This document shows positions 16,121 through 24,729 of a stretch of 34,891 bases of DNA, in pieces. Position 1 is the stretch's first letter. Every line of letters begins with the position of its first letter. The translations under genes were made by a program, and so were the position numbers. Source of the DNA: Oribacterium sp. KHPX15 (GTDB lineage Bacteria; Bacillota; Clostridia; Lachnospirales; Lachnospiraceae); contig NZ_FNRG01000010.1 in assembly GCF_900107835.1 (NCBI RefSeq), positions 1-34,891 on the forward strand, given 5' to 3'. The notes below the pieces were generated by a model that was not told the DNA's origin, did not search any database, and saw only the letters and a program-made list of their open reading frames with translations.

Positions 16121-17215
16121 ATGATCGGTAAAGTAGTACTGACCGGTGGCGGAACAGCCGGCCACGTCACTGCCAATATAGCCCTTATCCCCCGGATGAA
16201 GAAGGACGGTTACGAGGTCTATTACATTGGCTCCTATGACGGAATTGAAAAGAAAATGGTAGAGGCCGAAGGCATTCCCTACACCGGTATATCCACAGGA
16301 AAACTTCGTCGATACTTTGATGTTAAGAATTTTTCCGATCCCATAAGGGTTCTTAAAGGCTACAATGAAGCCCGAAAGGCTCTGGAGAAGATCAAGCCCG
16401 ATATAGTATTCAGTAAGGGCGGTTTTGTTGCGGTTCCCGTAGTTTGGGCGGCCCGCAGTCTCCATATCCCTGTTGTGTCTCATGAGTCAGACATGTCCCC
16501 CGGACTTGCAAACCGCTTATGTGCCAGGGCCTGTGACAAGATCTGCTGCAATTTCCCGGAAACTCTTAAGAAACTTCCTGAAGGTAAAGCAGTTCTTACA
16601 GGCTCTCCCATCAGAGAGAAGCTTCTCATGGGTACCCGTGAGGAAGGGCTTGAAATGACCGGATTTGACGGTAAGAAGCCCGTGCTCATGATCATCGGAG
16701 GCTCCCTCGGTTCGGTTGCCATCAACAATGCGGTACGTAAGCTGCTCCCAAGATTTCTTGAGGATTTTGATGTTGTTCATGTATGCGGCAAGAACAACCT
16801 GGACAACAGCCTTAACGATACAAAAGGCTATAAGCAGTATGAGTTTCTGACGAACGGACTTAGAAATCTGTACGCTCTTGCAGACGTTGTGATCTCAAGA
16901 GCCGGTGCCAATGTTATCTGCGAGCTTGTGGCACTGAAGAAGCCAAACATTCTTATCCCGCTGCCTCTTGATGCAAGCAGAGGTGATCAGATCCTGAATG
17001 CCGAATCCTTCGAAAAGCAGGGTTTCAGCTTCGTGCTTGACCAGCATGAGATGGAGAAAGACATTGACCTCCTGTACAATGCGGTACATGAGGTGCACCT
17101 CAAGAAGTCGGGTTACATTATAGCCATGCAGAACTCGGACCAGGGCAACGGTGTTGATCACGTGCTTCAGGTTCTCAGGGATGTGGTTAAAGAAAATCAG
17201 GAAAAGAATTCTTAA
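16121..17215 (+). CDS. murG: UDP-GlcNAc--undecaprenyl-PP-MurNAc-pentapeptide GlcNAc transferase (MurG)
   Basis: GT28 glycosyltransferase on the inner face of the membrane that adds GlcNAc to lipid I, making lipid II for peptidoglycan. The N-terminal glycine loop GGGTAGHVTANIAL, the segment SKGGFVAVPVVWAA and HESDMSPGLANRL are typical. The C-terminal donor site includes IIGGSLGSVAINN and a Glu-rich ISRAGANVICELVAL. At 364 residues it is full length. The ATG at 16121 follows AAAGGAG. Here it lies outside any mur/fts cluster, between the HIT gene and mtnN, as seen for an extra or relocated murG of this YtnA-like length in Clostridia; whether another murG exists cannot be seen. Confidence 0.94.
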   Translation: MIGKVVLTGGGTAGHVTANIALIPRMKKDGYEVYYIGSYDGIEKKMVEAEGIPYTGISTGKLRRYFDVKNFSDPIRVLKGYNEARKALEKIKPDIVFSKGGFVAVPVVWAARSLHIPVVSHESDMSPGLANRLCARACDKICCNFPETLKKLPEGKAVLTGSPIREKLLMGTREEGLEMTGFDGKKPVLMIIGGSLGSVAINNAVRKLLPRFLEDFDVVHVCGKNNLDNSLNDTKGYKQYEFLTNGLRNLYALADVVISRAGANVICELVALKKPNILIPLPLDASRGDQILNAESFEKQGFSFVLDQHEMEKDIDLLYNAVHEVHLKKSGYIIAMQNSDQGNGVDHVLQVLRDVVKENQEKNS

Positions 17216-17298
17216 ACAGAAGAGCAGATTAAAGCCTGCATCTGTAGGTCAGAAGCGAACGACAAAAAACTCGTTATATAGAAAGGTGAATTGTTATC

Positions 17299-17991
17299 AT
17301 GATTGGAATAATTGGCGCAATGGATGAGGAAGTTGAGAAGCTGAAGGCGGATATAACCGATGCTGTCACGGAAGAACATAATGGCCTCACATTTGTAACC
17401 GGAAAGCTCAAGGGCAAGTATGTTACGGTTGTCCGTTCAGGTATAGGTAAGGTTAATGCCGGCGCCTGCACAGCTGTGCTCATAGACCGTTACATGGTGG
17501 ATCATGTTATCAATACAGGTATCGCCGGATCTCTCGATGCCCACATTGACATCGGTGACATCGTGCTTTCGGAGGATGCTGCCCAGTATGACATGGATGC
17601 TGTAGCTTTCGGTTATCAGCTTGGTGAGATTCCCAGAGTGGGAACACTTTCCTTTAAGGCAGATAACAAGCTTATAGCATTGGCTGAAGAGGAGAACCGT
17701 AAGGTGAATCCCGACATTCATACATTCATAGGTCGTGTGTGTAGCGGCGATAAGTTCGTTTCTGATAATGACACAAAGGAGTGGATAGTTAAGCATTTCC
17801 AGGGAAAATGCTGCGAGATGGAGGGCGCTGCCATTGCCCAGATTGCATGGCAGAACAAGGTGCCGTTCCTTATCATAAGAGCCATTTCTGATAAGGCAGA
17901 CAATTCCGCACAGGTGGATTATCCGACCTTTGAGAAAAAGGCAATTGAGCATTGCGTGAGACTTACTGAGGCTCTTGTTGAAAGACTGTAA
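17299..17991 (+). CDS. mtnN: 5'-methylthioadenosine/S-adenosylhomocysteine nucleosidase
   Basis: Cytoplasmic enzyme that cleaves adenine from methylthioadenosine and S-adenosylhomocysteine, part of the methyl cycle and polyamine by-product recycling. MIGIIGAMDEEVEKL is the family start with the catalytic Glu region. VINTGIAGSLDAHIDIGDIV and CCEMEGAAIAQIAW form the purine/ribose pocket, and IRAISDKADNSA carries the catalytic Asp. At 230 residues it is the usual length. A GAAAGGTGA site precedes the ATG. It is 83 bp after murG in the same direction, and its stop is 3 bp from that of a convergent gene. Confidence 0.97.
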   Translation: MIGIIGAMDEEVEKLKADITDAVTEEHNGLTFVTGKLKGKYVTVVRSGIGKVNAGACTAVLIDRYMVDHVINTGIAGSLDAHIDIGDIVLSEDAAQYDMDAVAFGYQLGEIPRVGTLSFKADNKLIALAEEENRKVNPDIHTFIGRVCSGDKFVSDNDTKEWIVKHFQGKCCEMEGAAIAQIAWQNKVPFLIIRAISDKADNSAQVDYPTFEKKAIEHCVRLTEALVERL

Positions 17992-17994
17992 ACA

Positions 17995-18261
17995 TTATTC
18001 CTCTATGACTTCAATCCTCAGGTAGTCAAAGCCTATGGGCTCAACAAAAGAATCAGATCTGAAGGCAGTGATGGATTTTCGCTTGAATTCGTTTATGTTT
18101 GACTGAAGCCAGATGGGTACGGCAAGATCCATATACTCACAGATTTCTTTAAGTGCAGTGAGGACACGGTCCGTTCTGGACACAGAGTTATCCTCCTGCC
18201 TGGATACGCATTCCCTTATGATCTGACCATTTCTGTATATTGAGCCGCTCATTCTGAACAT
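17995..18261 (-). CDS. conserved hypothetical protein, 88 residues
   Basis: No named family. The AAGGAGG site directly before the ATG at 18261 (spacing about 5) supports a real gene. I believe similar short proteins with the pattern MSGSIY...PIWLQSNI...FRSDSFVEPIGFDYLRIEVIEE occur across Lachnospiraceae, but cannot verify this. It is soluble with mixed helix and strand and no signal peptide. A possible promoter reads leftward (TTGACA complement at 18323-18328, 16-bp spacer). It converges on mtnN with a 3-bp gap, so the two transcripts probably overlap. Confidence 0.75.
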   Translation of the reverse strand: MFRMSGSIYRNGQIIRECVSRQEDNSVSRTDRVLTALKEICEYMDLAVPIWLQSNINEFKRKSITAFRSDSFVEPIGFDYLRIEVIEE

Positions 18262-18479
18262 GAGATCCTCCTTAGGGCAGCCAGTCTGATTTATATTTTT
18301 CAGATATCATGGCTTTAAAACTTGTCAACAGATGAATAGAATTTGGTTTTCACTATAGTCTATAAAACCAGGCTTTGCAATGCTGCAAAAACGAAAAAAA
18401 TACAGTTGTTAATATTTAATTCACAAAAATATTCTATGATATTACCAGTTCATAACGTGACGATCGGGAGGCAAACATA

Positions 18480-19574
18480 ATGGGAATGGAAATAGATAAT
18501 CCCCAGGCATTTTTGGATGATGCAAAAAATGCGATAACAGAATATCAGAATATCTGTAATCAGCTCACAAGTCAGATAGATGTGGAAAAACAGTCAGCTG
18601 CTGCACTTGATGATTTCCGGAAAAGCATTCAGGATAAGATAGACAAGACCCTGAAGCAAAGAGGAGAGGAGCTGACCGAAACTCATGACAAACAGATAAG
18701 TCAGGTGGAGGCAAGTCTCAAGAAGAAACAGACTGAAAGGGAAAAGGCCAGGCAGGAAGGCGTTAAGGGCCGTATAAAGAACGAGACTGAGCCGAGACGC
18801 ATTGAGATCACTGAGCTTAAGCGTCAGCTTGCGGCTATAGTTAAAAAGGATAATGCTCCCTTCTATATGAAGTGGCCTGTCTTTTATACATTATTTCACC
18901 CATCAGGAATAGCGGAGTTTATCTGCTTTTTGACAGTGTTTATACTCATTTTTGCATTTTTGCCATGGGGGGCATTTTTCCTGATACCGAAAAGACGGTG
19001 GATTTATCTGGTGGGGATCTATCTCCTGGATATCATTATTTTCGGAGGTGTCTATGTTGCCATCATGAATGTTTCCGGCAGATATGCGGACACAGTCCGT
19101 CAGGGCAGAGACATTTTAAACCGTATCAAGACAAACAGGAAGATCATAAAGAAGCTTGAGCACAGTATCCGAAATGATTCCGATGAGGCAGTTTATAATC
19201 TTAAGTCCTTCGATGATGACATCGCTAATCTTCAGCAGCAGAGAAGTGATATCATAAGCCAGAAACAGAGTGCACAGAACAACTTTGATACGGTTACAAG
19301 AAATATCATCATAGATGAGATAGAGACAGCCAACAAGCCGAAGATGGATGAGCTCCAGCAGGCATTTACGGATGCCACGAATCTTAAAACAAGTCTTGAG
19401 TCGCAGGAACGTGAACTTGCCCTTAATCTTTCAAAAAACTATGAGCAGTATCTCGGAAAGAATCATATGAATGCTGAGGATATAGATAAGATCAAGGAGA
19501 TTCTTGAAACCGGAGGAACAACCTCAATCATTGATGCCGTGACTAAACTTGACCATCCTGAAAAGGAAGAATAA
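18480..19574 (+). CDS. unrecognised membrane protein with two coiled coils
   Basis: No family recognised. The 364 residues divide into an N-terminal helical/coiled-coil region (about 1-125, rich in Lys, Glu and Gln), two adjacent membrane segments (about 143-169 and 174-196) separated by PKRR, and a long C-terminal coiled coil (about 200-340) with a Gln-rich centre. With a hairpin of two membrane helices, both coiled-coil arms should lie on the same side, probably cytoplasmic by the positive-inside rule. GGGAGG precedes the ATG at 18480; an ATG at 18486 is an alternative. It is a single-gene unit ending at a strong terminator. A scaffold or envelope-organising role is possible but is speculation. 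Confidence 0.85.
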   Translation: MGMEIDNPQAFLDDAKNAITEYQNICNQLTSQIDVEKQSAAALDDFRKSIQDKIDKTLKQRGEELTETHDKQISQVEASLKKKQTEREKARQEGVKGRIKNETEPRRIEITELKRQLAAIVKKDNAPFYMKWPVFYTLFHPSGIAEFICFLTVFILIFAFLPWGAFFLIPKRRWIYLVGIYLLDIIIFGGVYVAIMNVSGRYADTVRQGRDILNRIKTNRKIIKKLEHSIRNDSDEAVYNLKSFDDDIANLQQQRSDIISQKQSAQNNFDTVTRNIIIDEIETANKPKMDELQQAFTDATNLKTSLESQERELALNLSKNYEQYLGKNHMNAEDIDKIKEILETGGTTSIIDAVTKLDHPEKEE

Positions 19575-19579
19575 TTATT

Positions 19580-19627
19580 AAAAGCCTGATATGACTCGAA
19601 AGAGCAGCATATCAGGCTTTTTTATTT
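19580..19627 (+). terminator. rho-independent terminator
   Basis: Perfect 14-bp stem (19580-19593 with 19608-19621, AAAAGCCTGATATG) and a 14-base loop, followed by a T-rich tail. Confidence 0.92.
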
Positions 19628-19628
19628 T

Positions 19629-19688
19629 GGGAGTTATCCATCGGGGCGGTTCCCGCAGGCGAGAACTGCCCCGATGGATTCAGATTCT
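19629..19688. repeat. palindromic intergenic repeat, copy B
   Basis: Palindrome with arms ATCCATCGGGGCGGTTC and GAACTGCCCCGATGGAT. It shares the left flank GGGAGTTATCCA with copy A and again lies directly after a gene terminator. Confidence 0.85.
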
Positions 19689-19692
19689 TCCG

Positions 19693-19752
19693 TATTTCGG
19701 CGAAAAAGATTTTTTGCGAAAAACTTAATTTTTTTGTTTTTTTGCCGAAATA
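19693..19752. repeat. long inverted repeat in the leader of the EAL gene
   Basis: TATTTCGGC (19693-19701) pairs with GCCGAAATA (19744-19752), extended by A and T runs, around a very A/T-rich core. The right arm overlaps the spacer of a possible promoter at 19734-19762 (TTGTTT, 17 bp, TATAGG), so the structure could affect transcription of the c-di-GMP gene. The functional link is inference. Confidence 0.5.
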
Positions 19753-19843
19753 GACGTATAGGTATGTCGGGTTCGAATAGTAGAAGTCCCGATTTAGAAT
19801 TGAAAGGAACGGATGTCAGGTACGTGCGTTTGCCGGTGAATAT

Positions 19844-21526
19844 ATGGAAAGCAATCTGAAAGTAAAATACTTCGACGAATTGTTCAAGGTCTTTACCAAT
19901 CAAAAAGAAGGATGGTACGCGTTTTATTCGGATTACACCACGGGAAAAGTATGGTGGTGCGAAGAAATCGTAGAGTATCTGGGACTTAGTGATCAGGTGA
20001 TGGATGAAGCAGAAGCGCTGAGTGAGTACATCAGTCTGATCCATCCTGATGACAGGGAACAATTTATATCGGAATCCATCCGGATGAAGGCCGGAGAGAT
20101 AGATAAGCTTAACCTTCCCTACAGGATCATGAATAAGGATGGAAAATATGTAACAGTATCCACTTATTCAAAAATGCTGAGAGAAGATGGTGAACCTGTG
20201 TTTTATGCAGGTATCGTTGTGAATTACGAAAAGAGTAATCTCGTTGATGCCACCACAGGACTCTATACCACCACCATGATGATGGAGAAGATGAATGAGT
20301 ACAATGCCAATGCCAAGCCGTATTTCATCATGCTCCTGAGTATCAGGGATTTTGCATCCATCAATAATAATTACGGCTACATGGAAGGAAACCGTGCACT
20401 CCGTGTGATAGCCGATATCATGATGCTTAACAGAAACGGTGCTGATGTCTATAAGCTTGAAGGAACCAAATTTGCCATGCTGAGGGCCTTTGAGGAGGGA
20501 GATGAGGAACTAAAGACCTTTGGTTCAAAGGAATTTGAGAATATCCGTAACAGGCTTCTTAAAGGTATAGAAATAAAAGGCAGAAATGTAGTCGTTGATA
20601 TATTCGGAGGCGGTGTTTATACAGATGACGCTTCTATCATGCCGGATACAGTTTACACCAGTGTTCTCTTCGCACTTGCAAAAGCAAAGGACAATACCAG
20701 TGCCACAACTCTTAATGTTTTCAACCAGACCTTGCTGGTGAGAGATTCACAGAGGCTTTCGCTTTACAATGCCATAAGAGAATCCATCATGGACGAATGC
20801 CAGGGCTTCTTTATGGTTTACCAGCCTATTATCGGCAGAGGCTCGGGAAAGCTTGTTGCCATGGAAGCTCTCCTCAGATGGTACGGAGATGAGTATGGCC
20901 AGATATTCCCGGGAACATTTATAGAATGGCTGGAGAAGGATCCTATATTCTTTGATCTTGGATCCTGGATCATCAGAAAGTCTCTGGAGGATGCAAAGAA
21001 AATCATAAAGGTGATACCTGATTTCAAGGTCAACATAAACCTTGCATATCCTCAGCTCGGAAGGGATGATTTTGAACTGGAACTTAAGAAGATAGTTGAA
21101 GAGTCAGGAGTTCCTCCCAGGAATATAAGACTGGAGCTTACGGAGAGATGTAAGCTTCTGGATGTCAATCTTCTCAGACAAAAGCTCAAGTTCATACAGG
21201 ATATGGGAATGCAGACTTCATTGGATGATTTCGGAACAGGCTATTCTTCCATAAATCTCCTTTTTGATCTTCCTGTTAACCAGATAAAGATCGACAGAAG
21301 CTTCATTCAGGATATCGACAAGGAAGAGCCAAAGAAGGTAATGCTTAAGGCTATAGTTGACTGTGCAAGAATCCTTGGAGCACATGTGTGCGTTGAGGGG
21401 CTCGAGACCAGGGAGATGGTAGACTACGTATGTGATAACTTTGATATCACAAGTATGCAGGGCTACTACTACTCAAAGCCTATAATGCTGGAAGATTTCC
21501 TGGATAATATGCATAAGTGGATGTAA
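19844..21526 (+). CDS. PAS / degenerate GGDEF / EAL protein, probable c-di-GMP phosphodiesterase
   Basis: Cytoplasmic signalling protein with no membrane segments. A PAS-like sensor (about 1-125, with SLIHPDDREQFI and the PAC-type YRIMNKDGKYVTVS) precedes a GGDEF-fold domain (about 130-290) in which the active site is EGTKF (206-210) instead of GGDEF, so cyclase activity is not expected. The C-terminal EAL domain keeps MEALLRW (Glu341), NINLAY, LELTER, DDFGTGYSS, IKIDRSF and VEGLET, so hydrolysis of c-di-GMP to pGpG is likely. The degenerate GGDEF domain may bind GTP or act as a regulatory module, as in CdgR-like proteins. The ATG at 19844 has only a weak ribosome site; an 8-codon frame (19813-19839) with a good site ends four bases before it, which suggests translational coupling. 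Confidence 0.92.
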   Translation: MESNLKVKYFDELFKVFTNQKEGWYAFYSDYTTGKVWWCEEIVEYLGLSDQVMDEAEALSEYISLIHPDDREQFISESIRMKAGEIDKLNLPYRIMNKDGKYVTVSTYSKMLREDGEPVFYAGIVVNYEKSNLVDATTGLYTTTMMMEKMNEYNANAKPYFIMLLSIRDFASINNNYGYMEGNRALRVIADIMMLNRNGADVYKLEGTKFAMLRAFEEGDEELKTFGSKEFENIRNRLLKGIEIKGRNVVVDIFGGGVYTDDASIMPDTVYTSVLFALAKAKDNTSATTLNVFNQTLLVRDSQRLSLYNAIRESIMDECQGFFMVYQPIIGRGSGKLVAMEALLRWYGDEYGQIFPGTFIEWLEKDPIFFDLGSWIIRKSLEDAKKIIKVIPDFKVNINLAYPQLGRDDFELELKKIVEESGVPPRNIRLELTERCKLLDVNLLRQKLKFIQDMGMQTSLDDFGTGYSSINLLFDLPVNQIKIDRSFIQDIDKEEPKKVMLKAIVDCARILGAHVCVEGLETREMVDYVCDNFDITSMQGYYYSKPIMLEDFLDNMHKWM

Positions 21527-21562
21527 AAACAAGGCTGGAGCCCTCGGGCTCCAGCCTTGTTT
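21527..21562. terminator. bidirectional terminator between convergent genes
   Basis: Perfect 16-bp arms (21527-21542 and 21547-21562, AAACAAGGCTGGAGCC and its complement) with a CTCG loop. It ends the EAL gene and can also end the minus-strand operon. Confidence 0.9.
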
Positions 21563-21572
21563 AATTCGCGAT

Positions 21573-23516
21573 TCACAGTTCAATCACATTGAATTTATCT
21601 TTTGCTTCTTTCAGCATCCTGCGCTCGCGGGTGTGGCAGGTGAAGAGAAGGATCTGGCCTTTGTGGATGTCCATGATGAAGTGGAGGGCGGAGTTCAGAC
21701 GCTTCTCGTCATACATTGCGAAGGAATCATCAAAGATGAGAGGAAGCCTGCTTTTTTCCGAATCCGTCTGAGAAACCGGCAAAACAGGAAAATCTTCATC
21801 AACATCTTTTTTTTGCATGAGACGGGATGCTGCGAGTCTCAGTGCAAGGTAGATCTGATCCATGGTTCCGCTGGAAACATCCTCTATAGGAACAAGCTTT
21901 GTAGGAGTGTTCATAAAGATATCCAGATTCTGGTCTATCCACATGGAGTCATAAACTCCACCGGTTATGCCTGAGATAAGGTCTCCGGCTTCCTTATTGA
22001 GATGATGTCCGAAGCTGGATCTTATGGATCCTTCAAGCTCTGTCATGGTTTCGTATGCGAGATTTACCGCATCGATTTCTTCTGTTATGGCATCGTTTTC
22101 GCTGATGGTGTGCTTCAGCATCTCAACGCGGTTTTTGACATTAACGAGATGCTGTAACTTTCCTTCCAGTTCCGTTTGCTTTTCGTTCTGCCGCTGGAGC
22201 TCCACATCATATTTACGCTCATTGTCATTTAGTCCCTGGATCTCCTGAGTGAGTGCTTCAAGGGATGCTCTGTTTTCGTTGAGTTCACCGCTTACCTTTA
22301 AAAGCTCATCCATGTGTTTTTCAAAACTGTCCATGGCTCTATCGCTTATTTCTGGGCTTCCGAGAAACTTTGAAAGTATTCTTGCCAGCTCCAGATTGGA
22401 ATTGTTGAGATTCTTTTTGCCGTTCCTGTTGTTATTCACAAATACTATTCCGAGTATCAAAGTAAGAACAAAGAGGAAAGTGAATATGGCTACCGGGACT
22501 GTTGCTCCGAGTAAAGCATTGTCAACAAAAGCTTTGAATGCCGGAATCTTCTCCGGAGTGAGCCTAAAGAGGGCGGCAACATTATCCGAGCCTGCGCAGG
22601 CAAACAGTATATCCAGTATAAGACTGATTACAGCGACCGCAAAACAAACACCGGGGATGATATACTTTTTCGGATCCTCGTCTCTTTCCTGCTCTGCCAC
22701 ATAGGTGTTATACAATCTTATTCCCCGGTTAAGGGTATACTGGATTTCGTCTTCGTTTTTAAGTCCTGCCTGCTGGAGGACGGCTTCCTGGCCGGCTACC
22801 TTTTGAATCAGCACTTCCTTCTTTGTCTGGAGGTCTACCTGATCTGTGCGGGCCTCTGTGCGGAGGTTCTGGTATTTTCTGAGCTGGTTTTCGTACTCGG
22901 GCTGCTGGATATCCCGCTCAATGTTTCTGACCTCACCTATGAGCTGGGCATAGGTTTTTGCAGCATCCGGAACAAGCTTGGATTCAAGCCTTGTCCTTTG
23001 TTCATCAAGGATAGACAGGGCACCCTCACTGTCCAGTGAGATATCGCCTGTGGCATTTAAGTTCCTGATACAGGATTTCAGCTCATTTATCATTCCGCGG
23101 CTTGTGGCACTTCGGAGCTGACCTATGGAAACCGTATTTTCAAAAGCGGTTTCCGAAATGCCTTTCAGCATTGTGTTCAGCCAGAGCTCCGGATATTCAA
23201 TATCTTCACCGTCGGTTTCGTTATAGATAGACAGGAGATCCTGGTTAAAGTCTCTGGATATCAGATATTTCTTTCCCTCGTACTCGATCCTGAGCTGTCC
23301 GCTGTAGTCCTCAGGATAATCCCAGGACTGGTATTTTTTGGAAAGTGGCTTTCCGGAACGCCTTCCCAGACCGTAGAGCATGGCCTGGAGAAAAGAGTGC
23401 AGGGTTGATTTGCCGGCCTCATTATGACCGTAAATTATATTCATACCATCTTCAAGATGCATGTCAAAGTTATGGAATTTACCAAATCCATCGATGTGGA
23501 TGTCAACAAAACGCAT
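21573..23516 (-). CDS. Rad50/SbcC-like AAA ATPase with membrane segments (YhaN-type)
   Basis: SMC-like ATPase, 647 residues from the ATG at 23516 (a GTG six bases upstream is possible). The N-terminus is FVDIHIDGFGKF, then Walker A GHNEAGKST (about 30-38). Coiled-coil arms flank two membrane segments (about 286-308 and 338-361) at the position where Rad50/SbcC has its zinc hook; no CxxC hook is visible. The C-terminal lobe has the signature region DVSSGTMDQIYLALRLAASR and a Walker B PLIFDDSFAMYD in which the usual catalytic Glu is Asp, as I recall for YhaN-type proteins. It follows the Mre11-like gene with a 2-bp gap, so the two are translationally coupled and should form a complex attached to the membrane. 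It is shorter than B. subtilis YhaN. Confidence 0.88.
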   Translation of the reverse strand: MRFVDIHIDGFGKFHNFDMHLEDGMNIIYGHNEAGKSTLHSFLQAMLYGLGRRSGKPLSKKYQSWDYPEDYSGQLRIEYEGKKYLISRDFNQDLLSIYNETDGEDIEYPELWLNTMLKGISETAFENTVSIGQLRSATSRGMINELKSCIRNLNATGDISLDSEGALSILDEQRTRLESKLVPDAAKTYAQLIGEVRNIERDIQQPEYENQLRKYQNLRTEARTDQVDLQTKKEVLIQKVAGQEAVLQQAGLKNEDEIQYTLNRGIRLYNTYVAEQERDEDPKKYIIPGVCFAVAVISLILDILFACAGSDNVAALFRLTPEKIPAFKAFVDNALLGATVPVAIFTFLFVLTLILGIVFVNNNRNGKKNLNNSNLELARILSKFLGSPEISDRAMDSFEKHMDELLKVSGELNENRASLEALTQEIQGLNDNERKYDVELQRQNEKQTELEGKLQHLVNVKNRVEMLKHTISENDAITEEIDAVNLAYETMTELEGSIRSSFGHHLNKEAGDLISGITGGVYDSMWIDQNLDIFMNTPTKLVPIEDVSSGTMDQIYLALRLAASRLMQKKDVDEDFPVLPVSQTDSEKSRLPLIFDDSFAMYDEKRLNSALHFIMDIHKGQILLFTCHTRERRMLKEAKDKFNVIEL

Positions 23517-23518
23517 GA

Positions 23519-24598
23519 TCACTTACCACCCTTCTGAGATTTGAGTAAAGCGTCTATACCGTAGTACAGAGCCTTCTTTTCTACATAGCTCATGTCATCG
23601 GGATCGTCCCGAAGAAGCTTTCGTATATAGAAACCGATCAGATCGGAGGGATGTTCTTTGTAAAGAGCGGCAAAATCATACTGTGGCTCTGAATCATCCT
23701 GAATGTTTACGATCCTGTAATCGTGTGTAAGAGAAGACAGGTCGAAGCGGACTTCAGGGGCATGCTTTCCGGTGATGCGGAGCATGTAAATGTTGTGTAC
23801 TCCGCCGGCTTTTATCTTGTTTAGAATTCTGCCCACAAGAGAATCGTTGGTTGTCTTATCATTAACCGAAAACTCAAGAGGAATGTATGAGATCTGTGCG
23901 GTTTCCATGAACTCCAGCTTCTGTACCTTATGGGTTATGGGGTTAATGTCTCCAAAGTAAAAACCGTGAGGACCGGTTTCTGACATGTCCAGAGGTTCGG
24001 GAGAACCGGAATAGACAACTCTTCTTTCAATTACCTCAACAGGTTTATGAAGGTATCCGAGAGCAATGTAGTCAAAAGGAAGTTTCTCGAGAGTTTCCAC
24101 ATCCACCGGCATATGATCATGATCGCCTCCATGCGCAAGAAGTATATGGATGTGACCGTCATTTTCAGGTTCGATGGTATCTATGACCGTTTCTTTAAGT
24201 TCTCTTGAGTGATAGGAAAAACCATAGACCCTGGTGTTGATGTCATCAAAATAGACCGAATCCGGTTTTTCGCTCAGGATCCAGTGTACATTCGCGCTCC
24301 AGTTGAAACTTAACAGAGCAGAGTTTGAGCTTATACGGTCATTTTCGCCTGAAATGATTACGACATGTGTGGATGGTATGGAACCGAAAAGATAGTTGAG
24401 TTCCTGAAGATCCTTGTTCATGGGCTGGCGATGAAACAGATTGCCGGAGATGAAAAGGCAGTCAACGCTGAAGTCACGACATTTTTCGATTATTCCCCTG
24501 AAAGTGGATTTAATGTCATTGGCACGATCCTTGCCCCAGGAACGATCCGGGTCCGGCGTCATCCCCCAGTTAATATCCGATGTGTGTATAAAACGCAT
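23519..24598 (-). CDS. Mre11/SbcD-like (YhaO-type) protein with degraded active site
   Basis: Calcineurin-fold phosphoesterase related to the nuclease subunit of SbcCD/YhaO-YhaN, 359 residues. The fold is recognisable along its length, but most metal ligands are altered. Motif I reads SDINWG (Asp8 kept, His to Asn10); motif II is SGNLFH (Asp to Asn53); motif III is SGENDR instead of GNHD (Glu85, Asn86); LLAHGG keeps His156; and the last motif is GYLHKP (first His to Tyr182, His184 kept). Nuclease activity therefore seems unlikely. A ribosome site GTAGGAG precedes the ATG at 24598. It is the first gene of a two-gene operon with the Rad50-like ATPase. It may serve as a structural or DNA-binding partner. 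Confidence 0.88.
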   Translation of the reverse strand: MRFIHTSDINWGMTPDPDRSWGKDRANDIKSTFRGIIEKCRDFSVDCLFISGNLFHRQPMNKDLQELNYLFGSIPSTHVVIISGENDRISSNSALLSFNWSANVHWILSEKPDSVYFDDINTRVYGFSYHSRELKETVIDTIEPENDGHIHILLAHGGDHDHMPVDVETLEKLPFDYIALGYLHKPVEVIERRVVYSGSPEPLDMSETGPHGFYFGDINPITHKVQKLEFMETAQISYIPLEFSVNDKTTNDSLVGRILNKIKAGGVHNIYMLRITGKHAPEVRFDLSSLTHDYRIVNIQDDSEPQYDFAALYKEHPSDLIGFYIRKLLRDDPDDMSYVEKKALYYGIDALLKSQKGGK

Positions 24599-24729
24599 TT
24601 GATGCTCCTACCTATTGGTGCCTGCCCCCGGGCAAACATCAATATTCCCCTAAAATCGATATATAGTACTATTTTAACTTAAAAATATTAAATAAAAAAG
24701 AGTTTTAAATAAAATGAAAAACTATAGAA

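Noticed and set aside
23519-24598. Frameshift or sequencing error explaining the lost Mre11 motifs
   Set aside because: The substitutions are isolated codon changes inside an otherwise well-aligned, uninterrupted frame of normal length, not a shifted segment.
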